Shown piece by piece: positions 47,671 through 58,177 of a stretch of DNA of 64,000 bases. Below the pieces are notes generated by a model that ran no database searches, was not told the origin of the DNA, and was given only the letters and a program-made list of their open reading frames with translations. Source of the stretch: Hanleya hanleyi (taxonomy: Eukaryota > Mollusca > Polyplacophora > Lepidopleurida > Hanleyidae); NCBI GenBank assembly GCA_036873755.1, contig JAVTVY010048055.1:181990-245989 (forward strand), written 5' to 3'. A program made the translations under genes and the position numbers. Numbering within the stretch: position 1 is the first letter of the stretch; each line of letters begins with the position of its first letter.

Positions 47671-49400
47671 GGATAACGAATTTATTTCTACGAGCAGCCT
47701 TTTCAACTCGGGAAATTTGCGAGGTAAAGTGGGTCTAAAACTTGCTAATCAAATACGACAAAAGTGACAATAAAAACGGTTGGAGACGCGTCGAATATTT
47801 TGAAATATTCGGAATCAGCATTGTAGATTTGGTCATATTTCATAGAAATATGACAAGAAATCATGACTTCTGCTCGAAATGATAAGTCAAAAGACCGTAC
47901 AGCGCTAGATTCTGATCGCCAACTGTTCGGCTGATCGGCCGAGCTGGGGTCGAGTCGGCGAAAAAGACGGCACAGTTTTCGAACAAAAAACGTCTGAAAA
48001 TGGTCAATCTTGAATTAAACAACGTATTCTAAGAATGTTTTCTGTATGCTAACAGTATTTTGATTCATGTAACCTAAAATTGTACACGTCAAATAAGAAT
48101 AAACGCGAATATGAGGGGTGAACTTCCACATCATTCAAATTGTACCGGCGCATGTAAGCGTACCGAGTCGAGATCGTCGAAGCGAAGTCATTGTCAGGCG
48201 GCTTTCGTCAACTGTTACTCACAGTCACAGTACACTACCTTTTCCAGATATTCCAGGAACAGTCGTACATCCTATCGGTCAGATTTACAAAGTTGGTTAT
48301 ATATCCGACATATTCTTTATTTCCAGTTCTGTCGCTGACAGAACACTCCAGCTGCCATGTTTGTTTACATTACAGACTGCAGTCAACTAGGTCAGCCAGT
48401 GCAGTTTGATATGTGTTTTTATCCCAACGGCACGTGACCGCTGTCGACCAATGGCTCGCCTAGGATCTTGTGGGAGTAGAAATAATATGAGTTATCCAGT
48501 GTCGGGGAGTAGGATACGCGAATTTATCCTGTTTTCTGGCGAAAATAACCCACGACCGCGAAGCGGGAGTGGGGTATTCGCCAGGAAACAGGATAAATTC
48601 CCGTATCCTACTCCCCAACACTGGATAACGAATTTATTTCTACGAGCAGCCTTTTAACCTCTGGAAAGAGACGTGGTAAACTAGGTCTAAAACTTGCTAA
48701 CCAAATACGAAAAAAGTGAGAAGGAAAACGGCTGAAGACGCGTCAAATATTTTGAAATATTCGGAATCAGCATGGTATATTTGGTCATATGACAAGAAAT
48801 CTTGACCTTTGCTCGAAATTATAAGTCAAAAGATCGTACAACGCTAGAGTTTGATCCCCTACTCTTCGGTTGATCGGCCGAGCCGGAGTCGAGTCGGCGA
48901 AAAACACTGCACAGTTCGCTAACCAAAAACGTCTGAAAATGATCTAATCTTGAATTAAACAGCGTGTATTAAAAACGTCTACTATCTGCTCACAGTATTT
49001 TGATTCATATAACCTAGAATTGTACACGTCAAATTCATGTGTGCTCGAGTATCAGCGGTAAACTCCCACATCATGCACATTGTACCGAGGTCGATCTTCG
49101 AAGACCAAGACTGAGTCAAGCGTCAGCCAGATTTCGTCACCGTAAGCTGTTCAAAATCATCAGTCTCTACTCACAGCCACAGTACACTATCTTTCCCAGA
49201 TTTTTCCAGTAACTGTCGGACATTTTATCGGTCAGATTTACGGAGTTGATATCCGGCATATTCTTTATTTCCAGTTCTGTCAGTGGCAGAACACTCCAGC
49301 AGCCATGTTTGTTCACACTGAACACTGTGGCTAGCCCCGCGTAGAGGTCAGTCAGTGCAGTAGATTCAAGATTCAAGAATTTTATACGAGACACTCAATG
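47671..49400. repeat. 952-bp tandem segmental duplication
   Basis: GGATAACGAATTTATTTCTA begins unit 1 at 47671 and unit 2 at 48623. The units stay alignable through ATTTTGAAATATTCGGAATC, CTGATCGGCCGAGC-GG-GTCGAGTCGGCG and the final GTCAGCCAGTGCAGT region. Divergence is noticeable, so it is not recent. A hairpin (48491-48629) sits at the junction. Confidence 0.85.
48491..48629. repeat. 139-bp hairpin at the junction of the 952-bp units
   Basis: Arms of 53 bases (48491-48543 and 48577-48629), starting GTTATCCAGTGTCGGGGAGT, are nearly perfect complements around a 33-base GC-rich loop. A decayed trace is at 47611-47678, before unit 1. It may be a fold-back element that took part in the duplication. 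Confidence 0.85.
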
Positions 49401-49617
49401 CTGAGCAGAGTACAACGAGCGAGATAACATTGCCAACAACTAAATTTTAAATTTGAACAATAAAGTATACATAACAAAGGATACATAAACCATTTAGCTA
49501 TATCGTGTTATTGGTATACAGAGTAGAGTAGGAGACGAATATTTATCCTCACTTCACGTGACCGCTCTCGGTCAATGAAGACCCAAGATCTACTGGGAAT
49601 AGAAATAAAGTTGTTTA

Positions 49618-49830
49618 TAAAGGTGATGATCTTGTCTGATCACTCATCTGTCATCACCCTAAAAAGGTGATGAGATTTCATCAACTTTTTGGGGTGATGA
49701 CCAAGGATAGCCACTCGTCGTTCATCATGACTGGATCTCATCACCCTTTTATGGTGATGGCCTGGTTTCATCACCTTTTTAGGGTGATGGATTTTGTCGT
49801 CACCTTTCTCATCACCCGATGGCCCATCAC
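49618..49830. repeat. Cluster of CATCACC / GGTGATG inverted motifs
   Basis: CATCACC and GGTGATG alternate more than ten times in about 210 bases, for example TCATCACCCTAAAAAGGTGATGA. Many overlapping small hairpins are possible. I see no coding or known regulatory identity. Confidence 0.75.
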
Positions 49831-50029
49831 CTGTTTTCTGACTGTGTGGGATGGCGGATCCGTCTTTTCGACGCTACTGAACTGAAACTGGCCCAAAATC
49901 TTTACTGTTTTAAGAAAACAGAGTTCACAGTCTGCCTGCACGATCCCCACATCTATCTCACACTATATGTGCAAATAAAATATCGCCCCACTTCAACCCC
50001 ACTATCGTCTTAAGCTATGCATGAAAGAA

Positions 50030-50535
50030 TGCTTGCCCAACAAAATCCTCACGTTTATCTTAAGCTATGAAAACGGCGAGCATTTTGCCCTACATCATCC
50101 CCACGCCGGACTTAAACTTTTAGCACAGCCCGGCACATTCCCTACATTGGACTTTGTCTACGAGCGCTGGAAAAAGTCCACCTCACCTAATCCCTACAAA
50201 CAACTCAGTCGATTAACTCCGAAGTTCATTTTCCCTACACCAACCCCACGTTACACTTTGAATATGTAGCAGATAAAGTTATGCCCTACATCATCCCCAC
50301 GCGGACTTTGAATTCTCAGAACTGTCGTCCATTCACCCGTCATAATCCCCACATCCGCCCTACATAATCCCCACATTTATGCTAAATTTGCATAACCGTG
50401 GACAGCTGCCCCACACAAACCCTATGTTATCCCCACGAGGAAAGTTCCAAACCTCGCTTCGCCCCACACGAACCCCACGCGCCCACCAATTCCCCACACT
50501 TTCCCTACGCAATCCCCACGTTCATGTTTGTAAGG
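50030..50535. repeat. CCCCAC/CCCTAC-rich dispersed repeat, related to 30.6-31.7 kb
   Basis: Phrases CCCTACATCATCCCCACG, CCCTACATTGGACTTTGTC and AATCCCCACATTTATGC recur and match the elements around the 60-bp array at 31 kb in vocabulary. It ends in a poly-G run (50537-50545), directly before the Penelope-like element. Confidence 0.55.
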
Positions 50536-50654
50536 GGGGGGGGGCACCTTCAAGGTTGTGAAATCCAAAAGCAGACTGGGTATGCTTTTGACGAAAACCC
50601 TTGTTTCTCTGCTCATGTCGATCAAATTTGTGGCTCTGTATTGCGGACACTTGA

Positions 50655-52070
50655 CAAACCATCAAAATACATAAAAATCCAGTAAAAGCCAGACTCCTAG
50701 TATGCTCACAAAACTCGGTATTCTACAACACTGCCCGCCATTTATCCAAGGTGTTAGCCCCACTGGGTACAGCTGCCCAGTCATACATCAAGGATTCCGG
50801 GACCTTTTGCGAAGCCATAAAAAGCTTGAACTCGACAGGGCGCCTCATCAGCTATGACGTGGTAGACCTATTTACCAGTGTCCCCAGGAAAGAAGCTCTC
50901 GAAGTCTTGCGTCGACGTATCAAAGACTCAAAAGACAGCCTACAGACCAAACTACGCCCCGAGTCCATTGTGGATCTAGCTGACAAATGTATCACGACCA
51001 CCTACTTCACATGGAATAATCAGCTCTATGAACAGGTGAACGGCCTCCCCATGGGTTCCCCATTGTCGCCACTGATTGCCGAAATATATATGACATACCT
51101 AGAGGAAAAAGCCTTAACCTCAGCACCCTTTGCACCCCTGTGTTGGTTCCGCAAAGTGGATGATACATTCGCCATTGTGCAAGAACCTGATGACCCCGAC
51201 GACCTTCTCCAACATTTAAACAGCGTACACCCCCGCATGCAGCTCACCATCGAAGTAGAAAATGACACGACACTCCCATTTTTAGACGTTCTGATTGACA
51301 GATCATCCGGCAACCTGAGCACAACAGTATACCGAAAACCCACCCATACAGACCGGTACATTCATTACAAATCCAACCACCCACCCAAAATCAAATCCGG
51401 CATCGTATCAACACTGACTAGGAGAGCAAAAACCATATGCGATGCAGACCGCCTCAACGATGAGATCTCCCACCTCAAGAACGTCTTCATGGAACTCAAC
51501 CACTTCCCGACACCCCGCATCAACAATGCCATAGACAAAACGCTAAACCCCAACACCAGTAGCACCACCAAACCAGCAGACAGCCCAGTCACCATCATCC
51601 TTCCATACATCGGTCAAGTCAGTCACCAAATTCAACGACTGATTCAAAATCAGGCCCCAGTAGACGTCCGGTTCAAATGCGCCCCACCCTTGAAATCTTA
51701 CATCAAAGCCAATGGTAGAATAGGAGACAGAACACCCGATCCTAAAGGTGTTATTTATAAAGTTCAGTGTGATTGTGGTGATTCTTACGTCGGTGAAACA
51801 TCTAGACCATTGCCCATCCGCATGAAAGAACACGAATCTGCAGTTACAAACTCCAACGAACAAAGATCTGCGATAGCCGAACATATCGTGAACAATCCAG
51901 GCCACACCATCCCATGGGATCAAACGAAGCTCCTCGCCTCGAATCTCGGGGAAAAGAAACCACGCCTCATCAGGGAGTCCATCGAAATAGCAAGGCACAA
52001 GCCCAAGATGAACAGAGACCAAGGGCTGATAATCTCGAATGCATGGAAAGATGTGATCACACCACAATAG
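50655..52070 (+). CDS. Penelope-like element RT and GIY-YIG protein, 5'-truncated
   Basis: The frame opens at 50655 after a stop and runs to TAG at 52070. The first residues, TIKIHKNPVKARLL, match the PKIHK motif that begins the RT core of Penelope-like elements. Motif A is seen in SYDVVDLFTSVP, motif B in GLPMGSPLSPLIAEIYM, and motif C as KVDD in WFRKVDDTF. The C-terminal endonuclease follows: GVIYKVQC and DSYVGETSR are the GIY and YIG halves. There is no internal stop over about 470 codons, so the copy is young. There is no start codon at the left edge, and the N-terminal domain is missing, which is typical of 5' truncation. The usual ATG is therefore not shown. It moves by target-primed reverse transcription. 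Confidence 0.93.
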   Translation, partial: QTIKIHKNPVKARLLVCSQNSVFYNTARHLSKVLAPLGTAAQSYIKDSGTFCEAIKSLNSTGRLISYDVVDLFTSVPRKEALEVLRRRIKDSKDSLQTKLRPESIVDLADKCITTTYFTWNNQLYEQVNGLPMGSPLSPLIAEIYMTYLEEKALTSAPFAPLCWFRKVDDTFAIVQEPDDPDDLLQHLNSVHPRMQLTIEVENDTTLPFLDVLIDRSSGNLSTTVYRKPTHTDRYIHYKSNHPPKIKSGIVSTLTRRAKTICDADRLNDEISHLKNVFMELNHFPTPRINNAIDKTLNPNTSSTTKPADSPVTIILPYIGQVSHQIQRLIQNQAPVDVRFKCAPPLKSYIKANGRIGDRTPDPKGVIYKVQCDCGDSYVGETSRPLPIRMKEHESAVTNSNEQRSAIAEHIVNNPGHTIPWDQTKLLASNLGEKKPRLIRESIEIARHKPKMNRDQGLIISNAWKDVITPQ

Positions 52071-52545
52071 ACCATATATACATCTTAACTGACTTCCATA
52101 GTATCCATACATGTGTGCCCATTATACTCTATCTTTAGACGCGGAAGCCATGCAGATGCTCCTTGATCTGTTCTTTACTTCACTTTATTACATTACTACT
52201 GTTTTATCTACTCTTCATACCAGCATGCCACATGTACCACCATTTAACATCAGATTATTTAAACCAGCCCTCACATTGTAATCACCCACCACAACTATTG
52301 TTTGTTTAGGTCTGTTCCCCATAACCCTTTCATGTATGCCCACTCTCCAGGAGTGTCTACACCCCACTGTTTTCAGACCATATATTGTTGTTATATTAAA
52401 TTGGCTTCATCATACCCTGTACATATATATATACCTCATGTTTGATTGTACATTTATACACTTGAGAATGCTAAGGGCAGACTTAGCGAAACGTCGTGTT
52501 TAATAAAGAAGAAGTTGAAATCCAGGAAATCCCAGTGTTAAAAAC
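52071..52545 (+). mobile_element. 3' untranslated part of the Penelope-like element
   Basis: The noncoding tail after the stop codon ends around AATAAAGAAGAAGTTGAAAT and carries the hammerhead-like motif at 52461-52497. The exact 3' end is not marked by a visible target duplication. Confidence 0.6.
52461..52497 (+). ncRNA. Hammerhead-ribozyme-like motif, probably degenerate
   Basis: GCTAAG-GGCAGA-CTTAGC forms a 6-bp stem II with a six-base loop. It is followed directly by GAAAC and GTC, the invariant GAAA strand and a classical cleavage triplet. Penelope-like elements are known to carry hammerhead ribozymes in their terminal repeats. Before stem II I expect CUGAUGA but see TTGAGAAT, so this copy is either a variant or inactive. 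Confidence 0.5.
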
Positions 52546-54930
52546 AATTTATTTATGTGCGTTTTTACTCTTGATTATTTCTCAGGTTGTATATTTACGA
52601 AAACGGAAATATTAATATGGTAGTAAACATGAGGAGCGAGAGGAGTATGGATGTCATATCTTGACTAAAATAACGAGGTGGAAGGGGAAGATTAAGCTCC
52701 TTTCAGAATAAAATTAACAATGATAACTTATGTTAAAAGGATACCGAGCCCTCCTGCAGACACTTTTGCACATCGTCTAGAATTTGTCTTTGTACGGCTA
52801 AAGTATGCGTTACAGCTGTGGCAATGTATATATTTGTTGAAAGCGCATTTCTTATGGATGCCAAATATATAAATTTGTTCACTATAAATCTGTAGGTTAT
52901 GAAGATATTCGAATATAAACAAAATAATTTAAAAAAATCAGCCTTCTTTTTTAAATGGCTATTTTAAAAAAAAGTATTCAACTTTTCGTGACTTACATCA
53001 TCATTTCCTGGAGAAGACAACAACTGGAAATCCGCGTCTCAGTTTTGTAAATTTTGGTGTCGTTCTTTTTCCTTTGACATTTAATTCAACTTAATAGTTC
53101 AAAACTGTGAGTTGCTCGGTTCTGAAATATTGAATAAGAAATATTCTATTAAACGTCAATAGATTGAGAAGTTGAATACTTTTTTGAAAATAGCGTTTAA
53201 AAAATTAAAATTAAATTTTAAAATAAATTTATTTAAAATCCAAATATCTCCAACACATACATGTCTATAGTGAACAAACTTATATATTTGGAATCCTCAA
53301 GAAATGTGCTTTCAAAAAATATATACATTACGTAATATGTGGCATACTTTCAGCTGTATGAAGACAAGTTCTAGATGGTGTGTAAAAGTGCGTGCAGGAC
53401 ATGCAGGAGGGTTCTGCAATATAACGCATAATTGAATCTTGAAATGTATATGGAAGTTGCATTGTTATTATAATGACGAACACTCGTATTATTACAATAA
53501 GCTTATGAGAAGTTCCGAAATATGTAATAGAACTTCTACCACCTTATCTTAACACCTGAATAAACAAACTGGGTTGTTTGTGAAATGGGGTCTGACAACG
53601 TCAGCGGCAAGCCAATCATTCTATTATAATGCTGTATCAAGTGTTTTACAAGTGTAGGCGTCATATTCAACCGTCGTCCACAAAATAGTGTCTTCATAAT
53701 AATTTATAATGGAAATACATTTGTCGCACGACATGTGAAATACGAGATGGGTTTTGAAGATTTAAACGCATCTATATTTTATGAATACTGCATATATTTG
53801 ATAATCGTTATTGATTGGTAATAATCAATTATAGAATTGACAGGTGATCGTTTTCAGTGTATATTTACGTTAGAATGTGTTTCATTTAGGAGGCGTGGTA
53901 TCTTGACCAGTGCATAGTTTTACATAGCGTTTGTATGTGAAGATTAGTGAACGGTTCATTCAAAAAGTGTATGGGCTATGGGCTAGAGGCGTTTTGGAAA
54001 AAAGATGCTTGACAGATCTGAGTTGGTAGAGATATCTCGCGATGGATGTTTGTCATTTCCAGCTGACTTTAATTGTACTACTTGTATAATTTGAACATGT
54101 TTATATGGATAACTGTTAACGTTTAGATTCTGGTATAAGTGCCACTAAGTTGTGATTGGTTAATTATCTGTATGAACTGTACTTTGGTATCAAGAGGTCT
54201 TGTTCGACTGTTTTTAAGCATGGTCAGTTTGTATGTCTGTAGATTTTAGAATCTGTCGCCCTTGAATCACATGTATGTTCACTGTACAACCGAGAACTAC
54301 TCTACGTTTGACGCTGGATTGTCAGTTGGCCGTATATGTTATTGTCTGTAAACGGCAAAACACAAATTTATTTCAAACAGCCTCTCGAGTCTTGTATCTA
54401 CAGAGACAACCTGTAGTCGGATCTCGAATCGTCCGCATTAAGGTTATATATGAGAACCCTCATGACGAGACAACACCACAAGTAATTACCTGTCAAAATA
54501 CGTAGAATTCGAAACAGGATTGAACTGCATTTACCACTACAATATATGCTAACAGATACCATTTACGTTACGAAATAAAGGTATTGCTTTTTAGTTTAGC
54601 GATTCGTGTTATACTAGTGAATATTGAATGTATTGACATTTACTCAACGGAATATTTGGTTAATGCTATATATAACACATTCCGCCATACATCAACGTCA
54701 GTATGATATTAAACATTGCCGTGTGGGAGAGGATAATGATGAATCTGTCATCAGAAATACTAGAAATACACATTCAATATCTACAAGTTCTACTACAATA
54801 GTTTTCAAATTCAATTAATGAACACACCACATTGTGCGGCTGCTTGCTGATGTTTTTAGGTTGTATTTACTGTCGAATAAAGTCTTCCAATGTCAACGGT
54901 GCTGTTCTGTCAGTTTCGGCCATGTCCAAT
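52546..54930. other. AT-rich stretch, no supported gene
   Basis: No frame, RNA gene or clear repeat array is supported. Two segments (about 52810-52930 and 53260-53330) share an inverted ACAAATTTATATATTTGG-like phrase and may be parts of an old fold-back. Confidence 0.4.
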
Positions 54931-54936
54931 AATTAG

Positions 54937-55262
54937 TTAAAACATTGACACATACGAGGAAAAATCGCCAACAATTAGTGTAACACCCTCTTGCTTGCAG
55001 GAATGTATAGCTAGACAGGATGTCAGTCGTTTAACGTTTTTCATTGATAGGAGATCGTAATATCTTTTCTGGAAGTCCGTTTTCGTCTTCAACATTGTTC
55101 GTGTATACTCGTGGGCCTCCCGCAGTCTGTCCTGAAGTTCCAAAATGTAGTCGTCCAGGTCCCCCTGATCACCAGTCGCGGGTTGTGGATATCCGATCAT
55201 GATTTACATGGACAAGTTAATTTCTCTGCCGAATAAGATAGCATGTTGGGATATTTCCTTCT
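54937..55262 (-). pseudogene. Ty3/gypsy integrase C-terminal remnant
   Basis: On the minus strand, LFGREINLSM, then a stop (TAA), then IMIGYPQP and LDDYILELQDRLREAHEYTR to FQKRYYD matches the region after the integrase catalytic core in Ty3/gypsy elements (FGRE...MYG, then the YV-LQ-RL-A helix). The stop and the loss of the catalytic part show that it is dead. It is opposite in strand to the gypsy copy at 58-62 kb, which lacks an integrase. Confidence 0.75.
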
Positions 55263-55337
55263 GCTGGAATACTATTACGAAGCCCGTTTTTAGCATATTA
55301 ATAACGAAGCAGAGATTAGCAAGAGTGCGCCTTAAAG

Positions 55338-55835
55338 TGTGGAAGCGTGTCGAACGGGTCTCGTAACATTATAAAGGACAATAAACATATTCCTGGATCG
55401 TGTGGCTAGAAACATGGATGCAAGAAGATCATATTCTGTAAAATAGATTTATTCATACTTACAAAAATATATAACCATGATGAAAAGTATGAACTTCGAG
55501 GCATAGCCAACTAGAAAATATACATTTAACTCATAGCTACCAAGCCTAATATTGTACGTCTTCACTGGTCGGAATCTTGAAGTCAACTCTCTGTATGGAG
55601 ATATCAAACCTGTCTGAATTCAGACGTCGCGGGCTCAATATGACTGGTCAAAGGCGACTCAAAAGAAGTCAGTGATTGGCTGGATAATTGTGATTGACAC
55701 TTAATAAAGTTGACGTATTCTAGTGGGCGTGGCAACTACACAGGTCATTTAGACAGTTACCGCCGGGCGTATTGCATAATCGTGATGTGTGAAATATGAA
55801 TGAATATACACGAGAGATTTAACCCTTAACATACA
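55338..55835 (-). mobile_element. Possible LTR (498 bp) with adjoining polypurine tract
   Basis: On the minus strand CAAAGGGGAGG (55846-55836) looks like a polypurine tract. It is followed at once by TGTATGTTAAGG, a plausible LTR start. AATAAA occurs about 390 bases in, and the segment can end at TTCCACA. I find no second copy in the window and no matching target duplication, so the limits and orientation are uncertain. Confidence 0.35.
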
Positions 55836-55849
55836 CCTCCCCTTTGAAA

Positions 55850-58170
55850 AACGCGTGACTCACGCGTGAAGAAAATAATTGCTCTATAGAATATAAAATT
55901 ATTACACCACGATTAATAAATATGCACCGCAGTATACAAAATGATATATAATCCTACCTAAAAGCCCGGAGCGAGAAGAACAATAACAGTTTCAGAAGGA
56001 AACTGGAAATTTAAGTGCTCCTTGTTATTAGTAATTTTAATACTCCCGCTCCAAAAACCTGAAGTCGTATTATCGGTATATTGTATCTTCAGGAAAAGCG
56101 TAAAGTGTACAATTATTCTATTAAAGGGCTTGTTAATTTGTCCCTACCTAAAGCTGAAAAGGAAATGCTGAAAAGGAAAAACAATACCATGGACCCTATG
56201 AGAACCCCTATGTCGAAGGGGACCATTTTGTCAAAAAGTTATCCACAATTTAGATATGCTCCCACTCGACATGTACACAAACAACAAGTCTGTTCTAGAA
56301 TTTATCAACGGGTCCACAAAACAAATAAACATACAATTGATATATACAGAATACGAAAGATGATCAATTAATAATCGCGGCAAATGTGGTTGAACAATTA
56401 ATAAAATACGCGGCAAGTGTAATCGATTGGCAGTACGATACGGGAAGTTTTGATAAACATCAGATTGTATATTTAATAAATTGAAGATTGTGTCCAGTCG
56501 TTGAAATACTATTCATTGGAAGTTCACACAATTATTACGGAAAGTTTATATGGAAACGCGATCGCGAAATCTTGTCATCTCGTCATTCAGTGGTTCTCGT
56601 CTGTGTGGATTGCCTACATGCATCTTCATCTCTAATATGCGTCCCGGTATAGCGTAAAACTCCTAAATCATCTGTATGGTACACGTAGCCTCGACAGCCC
56701 CCCGGTTTCCAGCTGGCTCCACCGTCGACTAAAGAACCAATAGAAACGGGATCTCGATACACTATAAAAACAAAAGAAACGAACTCGTCAACAGAAGGAT
56801 TATCAATATAGGGAATGCAATCATAGGCGCTCACCTAACAATGATATCGAAGGGTCCCTAAGGAATCCCTTATAAATAATCGTCGTAAAACAAAAACACT
56901 TCACAAGAAGGAACCTCGGTCAGGCCTCACTGGGGCACCCAGACCAAGTCCTTATAAAATAAAAAAAAACCCATGCCGATATGGCAATTTCGAGCATGAC
57001 TGAAAGCTGACGTTCTAATACCAACAGGAAATGCTACACCGGTTTATCATATTGTATAGATTCAGATATGTATGGAATTCACAAGATGATTGACAAATAT
57101 TTAACTTCGATAAAATGTCTATTGCGATACTCAATCAACATGACAAGATACGACAAACCATTTCCGTTTGGCCTGAAACTAGAAATTATAATTAACTGTG
57201 ACTGTATAGGAGTGGGTCCACATTTCGTCATTATCGTCTATCTTCCGTCAACGTAAACACACATCATTCACATGATATATACGACCAGGTGTTCTGAAAA
57301 GATAACTCGGCACACACATTAATACGCTAACAACACAAAGCAAGAAACAAACAAACACTTAGATTTATCACTTGTCTCTACACTCAAACAAACTAAATGA
57401 GCACTTACTCAATGATAAATAGATCTCGTCAATTAAAATCGTCTTCATAGGCTGCGAAGGGAATATATCTCCTAAGACTTACACCCGAAAGAATACTAAG
57501 AGAACATAAGATGCTGGCATCATATAAATTCACGCTCTTAAAGAAAAACCTATGAATACCGGTATTTTAAACTTTTGAAAGCTTAAGTCTTATGCGGATC
57601 TGTGCTCTATCAAACGTGATTACTCATGCGAGAGACACCAGAAAAACATGAAGAATATATCCAATATGAAATTTAACATAGAAAAATACAATGGACAAAG
57701 ACAAAGTTGACTTTTCTGGAATGACAGTTTACTATAATGTGAAAACCCGTGAACCTGTATGAATATTTATCTGCGTGATCAACATAAAAAAATGTATTCA
57801 TACGAATCATATATCTCGGATATAAACACCCAATTCTGAATTCGGTGTCCTAAAACCATAATGTTGAATGTATTTTCTTTTGCTTTTAACACGAAGTTGA
57901 TTTGATTGATTCTGAACATATTACCATGAAACTGCCCATGCGAATTCATTAGCGAAACACAAAAACAAGTAAATGCTTCCACAAAAAATTGAACATACTC
58001 TAGAGTACTATACATAATAGGCGAAGGTAAGTTATATACACAAAGGAAGATTAAACTTGAAACTAAAAGCTTTGTCCAAGTGGACAGTTCAGAACATACC
58101 CTGAATTCAGTGATACTTACCCAGCCCGGAAAATCTTCAAATACCATATTCTCGGAACATTAATACAATA
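55850..58170. other. AT-rich stretch before gag; no LTR or primer site recognised
   Basis: One possible short exon on the minus strand (56583-56761) is listed separately. I see no tRNA-complementary primer site and no LTR for the gypsy element that begins at 58178. Confidence 0.4.
56583..56761 (-). CDS. Possible terminal exon of unknown gene
   Basis: A strong acceptor (TTTCTTTTGTTTTTATAG) is followed in phase 1 by 58 codons to a TGA. The peptide contains SLVDGGASWKPGGCRGYVYH and is not recognised. Composition is more GC-rich than the surroundings, which favours coding. I have no further support, and it may be chance. Confidence 0.22.
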
Positions 58171-58177
58171 AAATACG

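Noticed and set aside
47223..47738. 171-codon plus-strand frame
   Set aside because: Its end overlaps the 952-bp duplicated unit, it has no recognisable domain, and the homologous unit does not preserve it.
57779..58147. 122-codon minus-strand frame just before gag
   Set aside because: Composition is AT-driven, with no domain, and it is antisense to the expected leader of the gypsy element.
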